A stretch of 64,000 bases of DNA from Paracentrotus lividus (taxonomy: Eukaryota; Echinodermata; Echinoidea; Camarodonta; Echinidae): assembly GCA_940671915.1 (NCBI GenBank), contig CALNVZ010000641.1, forward strand, positions 36,178,551 through 36,242,550, in the 5' to 3' direction. The notes beneath the pieces are model-generated. The model was not told the origin of the DNA and ran no database searches. It worked only from the letters and a program-made list of their open reading frames with translations. This document shows, piece by piece, positions 23,566-36,699 of the stretch. Numbering within the stretch: position 1 is the first letter of the stretch; each line of letters begins with the position of its first letter. The position numbers were made by a program, and so were the translations under genes.

Positions 23566-26500
23566 TAGTCGTTTACTTATCCTCTGAAAGTTTAATGTGC
23601 TCTTGGATGAGCAACCTTGACAAATTGAATTTCCCACTACCCATTTATTTCCTCCAGACGAATACTCCATCATACATAATTGATTTTCTTGGTTTGCACA
23701 CAAATATGTCATTGTATTAGCTGGTAATATGAATGGGTGTAATAAAACAAATTTGTCAGGAGAAGTACACTGTAGAAGTGCGGGCTTTGGAGACAGTTCA
23801 GGGGTAGTCTCATGTCCGTCAAAGCTTCTCATCTCCAAATATTTGGGTGTTTGAATTAGAAAAGAGGGCTGTTTGTGTTTGTGTATATGAACAGTGTGTT
23901 CTGTTTGTTCGAGAGAGAAGGATATTTAAATTATCTAGGCTCATAATTTAGCTGCGAGTAAGCGTTACACTTTCATGCTTTTACATAATTAATTGAATAT
24001 GAAAGTATTGATTTTGTTTATGATAAATGCAGGATGTGCCAACAACTTAATTTGATATTAATGATAGGCCTATATACATTTTAACTACCTTTAATACCAT
24101 TAATTATTTGTAATCTTTATCAGAATTAATTCGTAATATTATGTTTGCTCTTATTGTTAGCTCAAATGTTCGGGAAATCATTTTAACAATTAACAGTCTG
24201 TTTAATTCAAAACAAATCAATAGAGAAGGAAGGCTTAATTAATTGCTATATAGTGAAAGAGAAAATAAGAAAGAAGAAAAGAAACAAATCATGGGGCAGA
24301 GAAAATAAGTGCAAAAGAAAGACATAGAAATCATGAAAGGTTGGGAAGGAATTTATGTTCAAAATTAATGTACATTGTATTACCCAGATTACCCTGGTAA
24401 AGAAACAGAAAATAACATAAAGGAGGAGAAAGGGAAAGAGAGAGTATACAAGGTATAAAGCTCATCTAATGAAAGTATTGAAACATATACCTGTACTAGC
24501 AAACTGGAATCATGTCAAACACACCACATCCTGGAAATCAATACCTGAATTGTATACATGTACTTGTAAATTAGATTTCAAGTCAATTCAAGAAATATGC
24601 CACTTTCAGTTTTGCCGGCAATTCTGATACATTTTTCAGCAGACAAGTATACCATAAATATCACCATTATTTGCATTTGAAATTGCATTTAAACCATATT
24701 TGCATGGAAGTACATCTGCCATATTATCTGCTGAGACTTGGTGCAAGAAAGACAGTAGCTTTGTATACTTTTCCTGGAATAAGCACCTTTCTGGCTCTCA
24801 CTTTAAAGGTAGAATGAGAAATTCTTCATAAGTGACTGGATGGCAGACTACATCTCTTTGAAACAGTGATACCCGTATGACTCACGGCTTTGGTGTATTA
24901 CCATCATAATATCATATCTCTATTGAAAAATGACAATGAACATTGGGTTTGTCGTCCATTCTTCGTCTAAAAGGTTGTATGAATGAATAAATAGGTCTTC
25001 GAAACCGATGGGATAATTGATAAATTTAGTGGGTGTGGTTTTAATTGTGAATAAAAACTTTGATGGGTTGGAGTGTGTTGCAAATGTTGTTGAAAGGATA
25101 TCGCATTGTTTGGCTGTTAATCATTTATGGGACAAAATACTTTCAATCATAGGGCCTCCAGGAAATTATCGTCAGATTAATTTTCATCGTCCCTACGGTA
25201 TCCCCTCCATTCATAAACCGCAGTCTCACCAGAGGAGTGGTCCCCAAACAAACACAGAATGAAGCTTACAATATTTTGTTCACATGGCACTACTAAAAAT
25301 TCCAGTTACAAGAGAACCTCCTACAAAAAATTACTATGAAACTATGACTTTTAAGTTCTTTTCTGTTTTATTGTGTGTTTGTATTGTACATTTGAATATC
25401 CTGCATTGGCAGCAAATGTGCCATGACCTGGATTACTCTTACCATACTATGTTTGTACATGTGTAATTCTTTTATATAATGTTTATAATAAATGATGAAA
25501 AAATAAAGTTCTGTATTTCAAGGTTGCACATCGCCGACAATAAACATGCAAATAATATTTGATTGTCTACAAATTAAAGAAATGTGCGAACCTGTTTCTT
25601 TGCCTGCAGCAAAATTTCAATTTGATAGTTTCACATGATTCCTTTTAACTTAATAATCATTACTAATGTCTGAACTTGAAGACTATTTTATGAGCCATCA
25701 AGGATCTGAACTTTGACACATTAATGAAGCAATAAATTGAAGAAGATTTATGATTTGTGTGTTTATACTTCCTGAAGCTAGCATCTTGAAACAAGGGTCC
25801 ATTGACTGCCTCTAGTCTGTAAGCACAGACTCCATTTTGACATTTGGCATTTGAAATTTTGGTATTCTTTTGAAATTTTGTGCTGTCTGTCACTGAGAAA
25901 TTCTGTGGATTTCTTCTTTTTTAAAAGGATTTTCTGTTGACCGTGAATGTGCCCCGTACAATGTATGGCATGTACACAAACTTTTTGAGAAGGATGAAGG
26001 ATGCAGAGAGAACAAAATTTTTATTTTATTTTTGTTTTTATTACATGTTTCTTTGAGATGAGACTAAAAATGGAAAATGAACCAATGTAGGTCAAAACTG
26101 AACATCATAATATTTAGATTAGTAAGGTTAATAGGAGATAGAAACCAAACTAGACTGGGTCACATACAATCACGACTGATTATAAAAATATGTTGAACTA
26201 TACATTCTTTTGTTATATGTTTTATTGAATTGATGAAATCATAATATTTACACAGTTATTTTTAAAAGACCAGAACAATTGTGACCAAAATCAGATAGAA
26301 ATTACGAAAAAGAATAAAAATGAAATGAATAAATGAAAAATAATTAAATAGATGCAATTATTGTGGAAAACACAATACAGTTTACACATGATTCTAACAG
26401 AGGCAGAAAATAAATATCTGACACAAACAATACAGTGAACAATAACCATAAATTTTTAAGATGCTTTAGAAAAATGTCAAGTGTTTTGAGTTCCTGTAAT

Positions 26501-26946
26501 AGACACTCTACATCCTGATTGAATTGAATAGGCCTATAATGTGTATGAAATTGGTATTCAATATGAGATAAAGGATGTTTAGTAAGTGCATGGTGGAAGA
26601 AAATACTTCAATGTGAAATAGTCTATAATTGAAACTTTTCTTGAATTGTACATGTCGGCCTGTATGCGGTCACATTGAATGATATTCAAATAGTAATTAT
26701 ATGATTTAGCTCATTTTGCCAACATGATTATAAATACTGGCATCTTTTCAAAATTTCAGACTAATTGCTTGCTTTACCTTTGAGATATCTATGATTTCAT
26801 ACTCATCGAGAGGTGGGCAGGGGGGGGGGGACTATTGTGGGATGGTCAGTACAGTAATTACCATTGCCTGATGAGAGCTAGAAGGTTGTGTTACAATTAT
26901 GTGAGTTAAAAGCCTGTTTTGCTTTGAACACAAGACATGATGTAAT
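23566..26946. other. Non-coding, nothing recognised
   Basis: Long AT-rich interval with a poly-G run near 26821. The open frames (up to 91 codons) show no domain and no plausible splice context. No RNA gene or defined element was found. Confidence 0.4.
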
Positions 26947-27052
26947 GACGCGCCCCCCTATAATTTGAAAACCACTCATTGACTGTACGTTAAAATCCAA
27001 ACATTTGGGCAGCATCCCCCCCCCCCATTTTAAAATGCTGGATCCGCCACTG
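26947..27052 (-). mobile_element. TIR family D, partial copy
   Basis: On the minus strand it starts CAGTGGCGGATCCAGCATTT and runs through CAGTCAATGAGTGGTTTTCAAATTATA, matching the family D copy at 32913 without the insertion found there. It therefore preserves the empty target of the Tc1/mariner element at 33028. The far end is not clear. Confidence 0.65.
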
Positions 27053-27059
27053 TACATGT

Positions 27060-27314
27060 AGGCTACCTATTGAGAGCCAGAATGGTGCTAAGTCTGTAAA
27101 TATAATGTGAGATAATGCCCATATGGCTCTGAGTCTGAACAGAATATATCGTCGGCTTGGAGCCAGAAGGGCGCTATTGCAGATCAAGGATGTTCCGTTT
27201 GGAGCCAGAAGGGCGCTATTACCATTGACTTTGTACAGTAATAGCGCCCTTCTGGCTCTCAACGTAACATCTATAAGATGCAATAATGCCCTTATGGCTC
27301 CCAACAGACGATAT
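27060..27314. mobile_element. TIR family B, copy 2 (27144-27314) with an attached fragment
   Basis: ATATATCGTCGGCTTGGAGCC opens at 27144 and GACGATAT closes at 27314. The arms contain GAGCCAGAAGGGCGCTATT in two copies per arm. Immediately left (27060-27143) lies a further fragment with GAGAGCCAGAATGGTGCT and AATGCCCATATGGCTCT, so either a second copy abuts this one or the family has longer members. The two open frames on opposite strands here are repeat artefacts. Confidence 0.8.
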
Positions 27315-28376
27315 GATGTAATGACATGTTCTGCATTGAAAGTAGTGAGTGATTGTAAAGACGTTGTTGAATATTTATATTTCTTCTCTCTTAGCACTTC
27401 TGAAGAGAGAGATAGCCTCTAGCCATGCATGCTGACGTATATGCCACTCTTGTCTATGTTGTCATACTCTAGCTTATGGGAGGGTTATAGGGAATAAGGA
27501 GCTCTCTCAATGTTTTTAATTCATTATTAAGTGTGTGTTTTAATTATGTATCCCCTATTACTACTATTCATTATGCATTTCCAATACTCTTAATACTCTT
27601 TCACAGAGGCCTTATGAGTAAATATTGTAGGCCTACATATATGAAGATGCAAATCAAGCCCAATAATAAAAATGGCCCTTTCAGCATGTTCAGTACACAA
27701 TGCCCCCAATTTCTACCCTGGACCCCCAAAAAGTTTAGAAATGGAAATGTATGGGGGAGCATGCAACCACACCCTTTAAAAATGTGATCCAATCCTCTCT
27801 GAATAAAAAAAAGTTAGTGATGTAGGCCTATTACATTTGTAGCTGTGGATATAGGCCTACATGATCAGATGCCTTCTAGCCTTTGGCTCCATCATCTGTG
27901 TTCATTTACCATCGCCCTTTCAAAAACCACTTTCCTCTGGCTATATAGGTCTGCACCCTTGAAGTTGCCCTACATGTAGTCTACTCTCTTCACATTTCTG
28001 TATATACATGTACTTGAAGACCTCATAGTTAATAAAGGTTTATTCATCCCCCCCCCCTGAATATCGATTGGTCACTTTTATCTGGCTACGCCCTTGCTCT
28101 CCTTTCTTCCGTGCATACATGTACATCCTTGAATGTAATGCATAAAGAGCTGTCTGGCTGGCTAGAGAAAGGGCCACGCAGGGTTATAATATTTGCAACT
28201 TTATTTTGTTGTGTCTGCAATCGTGTAGATACATGTACATGTAAGAGAAGGATTCTATTATGTTGCTGTTATACCAATTTTCCTTTATGAGAGTTAAAAA
28301 AAAAAATTAAAAAAGATCCATTTAATTTTTTTTTTTTTCATTTCCAGGCAGGTTATGGTAATTGTTTTGAAACTAT
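27315..28376. other. Non-coding, nothing recognised
   Basis: AT-rich DNA with a poly-C run near 28050 and several TACATGTA words. No exon is supported. Confidence 0.4.
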
Positions 28377-28502
28377 TTTTACTGATAATTTAACAATATG
28401 TTATTACTGATAATTTGCTAACTAAACAATGGGATATTACTGATAATTTGCTACATGTAGTTAAACAATGGGTTGTTACTGATAATTTGCTACTTAAACA
28501 AT
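28377..28502 (+). repeat. Short tandem array, about 40-50 bp unit
   Basis: TTACTGATAATTTGCTA with AACAATGGG recurs about four times between 28377 and 28502. One unit carries an extra ACATGTAG. Confidence 0.85.
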
Positions 28503-28699
28503 AGTTATATTGTAATTCTATTAAAAAACAGTTTTATTTTGTTTCAGAATTCTCCATTTAGGCTATGTTGTTTCTGTATCCCAAATCCTCTTGTTTTTAA
28601 TAAAGAAATTTGTAATTTGAGATGAGTTGGAGGTTATTGATTCATCAAAACAAAGAATAAGTTCTATTAGGGAATGTCAGTTAGATTGTCAGTTAGTTG

Positions 28700-28920
28700 G
28701 CCGTTGCAAGGCTCTAATGGTCAAATGGGGCATCAACACTGAAGGACAGCCAGTTTGTTGATGCGAGAGGAGGAGACCATGAGTCACCTCCTACAATGCC
28801 CCTTTTTGCCTTCCCCTGTTCCCCAGCTGATCTTACTACCTTTCGCCTAATGGGATCGCCTGCGTTCAGATTCTAATGGGCAGAGTTTGAATCAAATTCT
28901 AATTCACAAATAAAAAAAAT
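28700..28920 (+). mobile_element. LINE ORF2 C-terminal relic
   Basis: GAGGAGGAGACCATGAGTCA translates to EEETMSHLLQCPFLP (about 28768-28812). This matches the conserved pattern at the C-terminal end of LINE ORF2 proteins, where a CxCG segment is followed by E-E-T-x-x-H-L-L-x-x-C-P. The expected upstream CxCG is lost to frame changes, and no reverse transcriptase core lies upstream, so this is a short decayed 3' fragment of a Jockey/CR1/I-like element. Confidence 0.6.
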
Positions 28921-29054
28921 TGAGAGAAAGGACTCGAGAAGAAGAAGAAGGTAGATTGTAAAACAACTAAATGTTCACCAAAACAAATCAAATTTGTAAT
29001 TGTAAGCAGATATCACTTGACAAGAGTTTTGACTGATTGGAAGGCAAGATTACG

Positions 29055-29056
<2 letters not shown>

Positions 29057-29094
<38 letters not shown>
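29057..29094 (+). repeat. Poly-A run of about 38
   Basis: A nearly pure A run following a 60-bp sequence of no recognised type. It could be a retroposon tail, but no retroposed gene is seen upstream. Confidence 0.9.
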
Positions 29095-29099
<5 letters not shown>

Positions 29100-29779
29100 T
29101 TTTTTCATAATCAAGTTTTTTTTTACCATAAGCCATATATGCTCAATAATGAATTACAAACCATCTATAGATGTATTTTGTGCTGTTGAGAGACTTCTAC
29201 ATAGGTTTAAGCCTAAATGATTGAACGTCAATGCTAAATGTGGTCAAACTTTTTCTTAGTCGGCTTCATCAAAAATAGACGAAATAGCAAGAGATGGCAA
29301 CCCTCTCAAAGTTCAATCTAATTTGGTGAGCATTTGTCAAATTCATCAGCACTGCTACACACACCCATCCCTTGCCACGTATGAAGAGATACATTTGTAG
29401 TATTTGAGTATATTCTTCTTCTTCCAATATGCTTCAGTCCACTGCTGGTGTATTATCGTACCCAGGTAATAGAAAGAAGGCCCAATAATTTTACAGAATC
29501 TATAGGCCTACATGTTAAAGAAAAATTTATTCAATATTACTGAAATCAAAGATGGTGTATATATGGAATATCAGTGAGGGATATGTGTCATTACATTGTT
29601 TTTTGTTTTGTTGTCTTGAAGAAAAAAAATATTTGTGCATCTTTTTTTGTTCTTGAAATGCCCAATGTGAGAATAGAAAGTTCTTAAATGGAAGTATTGA
29701 CTTCAGCTGGAAATATGTAGGGTCTACTTCTCATTTCTAGAATTTTCATAAGTGCAAATTTGATTTTCAAAGAAGTTGA

Positions 29780-30560
29780 AGAGAATGTTGTCCATCTCAG
29801 CTCAACTTCCTCCAAATCTAACTACATCCTCTGAAACTTGGAAGGGTTGCTCTGTGCCCTACTTCTAACTCAGCTGCCCCCTTCCCTATCACTAAATATA
29901 TTACTAAATATTATTACAAGTCAGATGGCCCTTTCGAATATCATGAGGCAAATTACAAGTGAAAATCTCATTTGATGGGATATTGTCGATCTTCATTTGA
30001 AATAATTTAAGTTTCTCCAAATTTATTTGCCCTGTGCCTTAATTAATTACAACTCACCAACCCCCCCCCCCCAAAAAAAAAAATCACACCAATATTATTT
30101 CAGGTCAAAAGGCCCTTTCTCAAATGATAAGGTGAATTACAGCTGAAAATCTCTTTTTTGCAGAAAAGTATTCGGAGGGATATTGTCCATCTTCATTTGA
30201 AATAATTAAACTGCCTTAAAATCTACAATGTAGAATGTAGTTGCCCCGTGCCCTACTTTCTTCTTACCTGGTCCCCCCCCCCACACACACACACCACCAC
30301 CAATATTATTACAGGTCATTTCCCAGAAACGACCCTTTCATAACTGATGAGGCAAATTAATATGTAAATTTACAAACAAAACTCTGTCCATCTTCATTTC
30401 AAATAATTCAACTTCAGATCTGTTGCCCTGTGCCCTACTTTCTTCTCACCTGCTCCCCCCCCCCCACACACATACTACCACCACCCATATTATTACAGGT
30501 CATTTCCCAGAAACATCCCTTCCATAAATGATGAGACAGAAAAGAACGTAGAAATCATAT
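29780..30560 (+). repeat. Tandem array, about 200-bp unit, four copies, with C runs
   Basis: Each unit contains GTCCATCTTCATTTGAAATAA (about 29787 in degenerate form, 29984, 30186, 30388), then TTGCCCTGTGCCCTACTTTC, then a C run or CCCCCACACACA, then ATTATTACAGGTCA and CCCTTTC with GATGAGGCAAATTA. The copies differ in C-run length. Confidence 0.8.
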
Positions 30561-31212
30561 TGACAGCACGACCCTGAGCCTAAGCAGATGATCGTAGGGT
30601 GAATCACGTTCTTCTTCAAGCATTGCAAGGAGCACTGAACTGGAGTTTAAAGCGACGAACATCGCTTTTTTTCTCCCCATTTGCGTAGAGCAGCTATCGG
30701 TCATCTGTTACTCATGCATTGGGTTAGTCTGCTAGCGCAGACTCCTTTTTTTTTGGGGGGGGGACCTTTTTTGTTTTTCTTTCCCCCCCCCCCCCCAATT
30801 CACTTGTATCTATTATCATTCATCTGTTGGTTTAGTATCTACACATTCATTTTGACATTAAATACATGTTGGTTTTGGCTGTTACGTTGTTATTCCAAGA
30901 TATCAAGACCCACTCGAGTTTTGAAACCTAAACTTGCATGATAATATTATGTATCACCATCATAGGAGTATGACCATTCTTCATCATGACTCACATTAAA
31001 TTTTAAGCAATTTTCAAATTTCAATTAGCCCTACTGGTTTGATATGTTCCTGAGTGTAATGAAAAAATTACATACATGAATGTAATAAACATAGTGAGAT
31101 GTTTATCTAAAAGTATTTTGAGAACTAAAGGTTTGAAAATAATGACATGAAATAAACAGAAGGCGGTTAAAAAATGTAATTCATAAGGAAAATGTTATGT
31201 TTACACACCACT

Positions 31213-31560
31213 TAGTCTTTGATCTCAGACACAGATGTGGTACAAGGACATCTTAGGTTATTATTACAAGCTTGTGAGTGTGACATCATGGGTTCACAAT
31301 GAGAGTGTTAATTACAGGTTTGTGGCCCCTAAAAGGTTACGCTTTCAATACTAATAGTGGTATCTCAGAGAGAAGATTTGAAAAAGATGAATTCATAGGG
31401 CAGAAATGAGTTGTGCTTGTACACTACATAGTCTTTGATCTCAGACACAGTTGTTGTACAAGGACATCTGAGGAAGCTTGTGAGTGTGACATCATGGGTT
31501 CCCAATGAGAGTGTTAATTACAGGTTTGTGGCCCCTAAAAGGTTATGCTTTCATTACTCA
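31213..31560 (+). repeat. Two-copy tandem duplication, 216-bp period
   Basis: TAGTCTTTGATCTCAGACAC begins at 31213 and again at 31429. Both copies continue through GACATCATGGGTTC, AATGAGAGTGTTAATTACAGG and GGCCCCTAAAAGGTTA. High identity suggests a recent duplication. Confidence 0.9.
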
Positions 31561-32912
31561 GGATGATGATGATACCTTATTTATAATCAATTCATATACA
31601 AGGACGGGATCCGAAGAATGGACTGATATATCAGGCATACAGCATACACTCAGTTCATCAAAGTGCGGTGTATTTTAGGACAGTTACGGATCTAGGGGAA
31701 CGCAAGAGGCTTGTGCCCCATGTTTTTTAAAGAAGGAATTCGACATAGTACTTAGTTGGGCTTACAGTATAAAAGAAATACCAGCAGCCCAAGCACCCCC
31801 TTTACAACCTGAATCACATCTTGAGTTCAGTATCCTGCAGCAAAAATAGTCTGAAATTTCAGATTCCATTTTGTATGTAAATGAAGATGGAAATTAGTCT
31901 TTATTTTCCAGCCTTGTCAAAAGCCATCTTATAGAAGGAATAAAACAATTCTCCCAGGATTGAAACCAGGCTAATTTCTGTTTCGAAACTACATGTTCAT
32001 TTTCCTTTGAATCGCTTCTCCTTATATACCTGTGACCAGACAAGACGTTGTGCCCTTGAACGCTTCAATCAGTCTTCTGGAATTAATGAAATAAACATGC
32101 CAAAAATTTGGTATCCCATCATTCCTTGCCCTCGGCCAGGTGATTGGATTACGAGAGTGAAGCGTAAGAAGAAAAAGTGTGAAGTCGGGTGAATGAGGCT
32201 TGATGATGATGATGATGATGTTGTACAAATCGAATTTTGAAAACAAAATGGGCACTCTTCAGACAAAACAAACCAAACAAACAAAAATTAGATATTTTTC
32301 TCTCTCAAATTGGTTTGCAGTTATAATCTAGTTGTGGTTTTCAACTTAAAAATTCATGTAACCAGTTAGGCCTACATGTAAGTTTGATTATTTTAGAAAA
32401 GTATATTGTCTGTCATCACCCCAAACTCAACAATATCTTTAAGTCCACTGTGGTTTTCAGTGACAATCAGGAAAAGTTTTGAAGAATAAAGGGATAGGAA
32501 TGATTCATGTTCAAAAAATGTCTCCTAGAAGTTCCAAAGGGTTCAATTCATTGTTCAAAAATTGAATACACACTCAGTCTGCAAAAATTTATGATCTTTG
32601 CTACCAGCAAATAAATGTATTTCAACTTAATTCAGTATCTGTGTATGGAGGACTCAAACATTATTTAAAGCTGGGTAATAGTTTTGCTACATGTGGGATT
32701 CAAAGATATGAATTATATTGATCTCTTATTAACACAGCTTTAAAGAAGCATAGTGACCATTATCCCTCTAAGTATATTTTATATGTTGAGTCTGTGTGCA
32801 TATCTTGCAATAAATTCAAACTTGGATAGTTTATATATTTTAATTTACGAAAGCTAAACTCCCATCTTTATATGTGAGGATGGAAGGAGGGAGCTAGAAC
32901 AGTACTCAATAG
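31561..32912. other. Non-coding; (GAT)n run near 32201
   Basis: A (GAT)n run at about 32201-32219 follows a moderately GC-rich 200-bp stretch. That combination resembles a LINE or other retroposon 3' end, but I cannot place it in a family. The remainder is AT-rich without recognised content. Confidence 0.35.
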
Positions 32913-33500
32913 CAGTGGCGGATCCAGGATTTGAAAATAGAGGGGGCGCCAAGCCGGATAAAGGGATGAGCCGATGAAATGTTCAACTTTTTAACATATA
33001 CAGTCAATGAGTAGTTTTCAAATTATACAGTCTGTGTCAAATAAAATGGTACAAGTGGAAAACATTTTTTATAGTATGAAGATTAATCACAACCTGATAT
33101 TGTTTAGTACTTTCTTAAAGCAGGAAAATCAAACTTTCTTCTGCAATTTTTGTCATCACATTTAGTGCAATATTTTCTTTTTTCGCACGCCGTCCCATGC
33201 CTTTGTGTATGATTTCGCATAATGACCGTGAATTCAGCGCTCCAGAACAATAGAAGTGTGTAATTTCGATTTGTTCCTTGTCGCACAAAACTTAGCATAA
33301 ATTTTGTTTTAAGAAAGCAAATTATACAGGACAAAGCGCATCAGCAAGAAAAATCTTTCGGCTTTAATTTGGTACCACAAACACACATTATATGAAAAGA
33401 TTTCACACCTAAATTATTTTTTCCCCGACTGTACCATTTTTTTTTACACAGACTGTAGATGGGTGTGTGTCCCTTGCGCCCCTGCCTCGATCCACCACTG
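32913..33500 (+). mobile_element. TIR family D, copy carrying a nested Tc1/mariner element
   Basis: Starts CAGTGGCGGATCCAGGATTT and ends CTCGATCCACCACTG. CAATAG lies directly on both sides (32907-32912, 33501-33506), a 6-bp direct repeat. About 430 of its 588 bp are the inserted element at 33028-33455; without it the host would be about 160 bp. Confidence 0.78.
33028..33455. mobile_element. Tc1/mariner-type element, CAGTCTGTGTC ends, longer copy
   Basis: Starts CAGTCTGTGTCAAATAAAAT and ends ATTTTTTTTTACACAGACTG, with TA on both sides (33026-33027, 33456-33457). Length 428 bp. The 188-bp element at 61754 matches both ends in inverse orientation but lacks about 240 bp found here between AACATTTTTT and TTTTAAGAAAGC. 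No transposase frame. Confidence 0.87.
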
Positions 33501-33506
33501 CAATAG

Positions 33507-36060
33507 AAATGTTATCGTCATGTACATTGCATATCACTCAGTCTGGCTTCCATCAGATAATGTATTCCCATTTTATGAATGGGATGCTTTCATGTAACCC
33601 AAGGACGACAATCACACATATAGAGATGGCATGACTGTCTATCTTACACTACACTTATCTGTCTGTTCAATTAATTCATCTGCAATTGATAGCTTCCACA
33701 GTCCCATACATGCGTGACTGCGTCATGTCCATCTTCATCAGTCAATGAGACTGTGCAACGACTTTCAGGCAATGAGTTGAAATAGGATAATCTGTAGCAC
33801 ATAGGAGTATGTGGAACTTATAATGATGTTCTTGCATCTCGTATCTTGCAATTCGGAATATAAAGTATTTGGAAGATATAGGCACATTGTATGAACAACA
33901 ATAGCAGAAATACCCCCTCTAAAATACAAGAACAAACAAAACAAAGTTTAAGCAACAGACAAAACTTCACAGTGAACAACACAGACAAAATGCATAAAAA
34001 AAAAAACAAAACAAAACAAATTAGTGAAGATTTCAGAAATTCAAAGATTAATGTACTGCAAATATTTCCACACTTACAGCGACAATTACAGTAGTTTCTT
34101 TTTATGTTTTGACGATTACATGTACATTCTTTTCGCAATTCAATCATCAATTTGCAACAAATATTAGGGTCAATTTACTTGAGAATTTCTTTTGAAAGAT
34201 ACTTGCAATAAAACTAATATAGATGTACAGTTATTCCAAGAATAGAACAGTTTTATTTCGAGTATACAGTTTCTATTTATGTCATAATTACTTCTGAAAG
34301 CTACTTTTTATAGCTTAAGTGTCCATAACTGATACAAATAAATAAGCATTTCTATTGTTTCATGTACATATGTACATTTCTCAACAATAGAACCATTTTG
34401 CAAATTGTTTAGAAAGCCTCACTTGGCTGAATTTCTATGAAAAAACTTAAAGCTAGTCCCACACCTGGAAAATGATGTACACTGACACGATGACATGAAC
34501 ACATTTATGTCTCTCTACACCTTAGACATTGTTTACATGTTGTTTTGCTCATTACATTGCGGTCTAGCTCACATTATAGGGAATCAATATTTTCCTGGAG
34601 ACGGGAAATTGATGTAATCTAATTTTCATTAAAAAACATGCTTGTTTTTGCCAGCAGAATTATTTTGAGCGAGTGTAGGAGCTTGTACATTGTAAACGTT
34701 TTCATGGTGGTATCCTTACATTCAGAGGAAATTGGGGGCTGGGGGACAGGGGGGGGGTGTCATTTGTCATTTGCCTCAACGGAAAAATAGAGTTGAAAAA
34801 GGTAGAGATGAAGATGGAGAAAGAAATAGAGATAGAGAGAGAAGAAAACAAATGGCCTTTGTCTTTCATCTAGATTATTATTTTGGGGGAGAAATGTAAA
34901 AAAGACATTTCTGAAGGCTGAGAGGGGAAGATAGTACTAGTATTTCTTGTGCTAAATGATGTCTACAAAACTTTTGTGATATATACAACTGGCTGATAAG
35001 TGATTGAAGAAATATAATTATGAAAACTTGACAAGTTATCCCACAACACAAACAGAACAGTTTGGCTACTTACATACAGAGCCTACAATGTATGTGAGTT
35101 GTGTTTTTTAGTGAAGTAATTTTTAGCTAGTATTTGTTGGGTTATTTTTATTTTCATTTTCAATACAATTCATCTTCAAAATGTCAAACAATTTAAAAAT
35201 TAATTTGCACCAGTTTCCATGGACACAGAATTAAAGATAACCTTTAAAGTGATTTATCATGAAATGATGGAGATTACACAGCTAATGGGTAATTAAGCTT
35301 ACAGTTGAAACCCATTCTTTTTATCACTCAAGCAAGGACATTTTGATATGTCTTAAGTCTTGCTTTCAGTCAAAGATTATTTTCGGTTTCAAGATATGCA
35401 GATTCCTACCGTTATTGATGATGTAATAAACATTTTTCACTTCCTTTGACATTTCTTTATTTATTTATTTTTTTTAAAATTTAATTTCAGGCATTAAGAT
35501 CCGGAACATAAACAAAGAAACTTAGAAGTAAGCCCTCTTAGTTATTTTATATAATAGAATTAATTAGAGTTACTTGTCTCAGTAATGTGATGCATTTTGA
35601 ATTTTATTCTGCAAAAGTAAGAGAGTTAGGAACATATTAGTGAGTCTTGAGCAAAGTCTAAAGTGGCGGTAGTGAAGTGGAAATCTTTGCATGCATCAGT
35701 GCACCGAAGCAGTGATCCATATATTATGGAACACAACATGGACAAATTCTGTGAAATATGGAACTGACTTGCAGAAAATAGAAGAGCAAACAAGCTAAAT
35801 ATTGATTGGGAGAGGAAGAACATGAGAGATGCAGAGAGAGAGATAGACAGATAAAAACATAAAATTTAATTAAAGGGGAGAATTATTTTTACCTTGTATT
35901 GAAAACAGGAATATAACAAGTAGCAAATTTTTGTTTTCTTCCGAAAGAGTGAGGAATCAATGGCTTTGTGCTGATACAAATGCTTCATGGAAAGCTGAAA
36001 AAGGATGTAAGATAAGTATGAGAAAGAAAAACTCACAGAAAGATGCAAATGGAGAGACAG
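33507..36060. other. Non-coding, nothing recognised
   Basis: AT-rich interval. The overlapping open frames near 33818-34150 come from A/C-rich low-complexity sequence. A poly-G run lies near 34750. No exon, RNA gene or element is supported. Confidence 0.4.
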
Positions 36061-36101
36061 AGAGAGAGAGATAATGTGTGTGTGTGTGTGTGTGTGTGTG
36101 T

Positions 36102-36135
<34 letters not shown>
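36061..36135 (+). repeat. (GT)n(AG)n compound microsatellite
   Basis: GAGAGAGA, then (TG)n at about 36075-36101, then (AG)n to about 36135. It produces a spurious serine/leucine-rich open frame on the minus strand. Confidence 0.93.
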
Positions 36136-36138
<3 letters not shown>

Positions 36139-36699
36139 ATGAGATGTACGCATGTAAAATATAAAAGAAAATGAAGAAGATGATGAAACAAATTGGAAGC
36201 AATTCATGAAAATTGCCACTGGAAAAAAGGGATAACAATTTACTTAATGAGAAGAGCTCAGTTCTTCCATTGAATAGTTAGACTTGATGGCAGAATGGAA
36301 GGGAGGGTATAAGATAAAGATCTATGGTTGAATGAGTACTACCAAAAAGGCATTAAATGTGTGGCACAATGCGGAAGAAAATTATTGTGAAATGCCAAAT
36401 ACGGAAATTGGTAACAAAATACTTGATGAGAAAAGAGGAATTTGTAAGACGAAATAAGAGATGAAGAGATGGAAGTTCAGATAATGGGATGATGACAACC
36501 AAAAGGGCACTGTATAGCTTATAGCCCTTGTTGCTCTCACCAAATGATGCCTTGGATGATGAGAGTTCAGGATTCTATCATCTTCAAAACATTCTCTACC
36601 AACACCACCTTCCATCTCTATGAGCAGGAAACACAACGGAAGAGAGGATAGTTGGTATCGGTAACAGAATATTGTGAGAGAGAGAAGGTGGCAAGAAGA

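Noticed and set aside
26990-27422. Overlapping 135- and 99-codon frames on opposite strands with RRALL repeats
   Set aside because: They translate the repeated GAGCCAGAAGGGCGCTATT units of family B.
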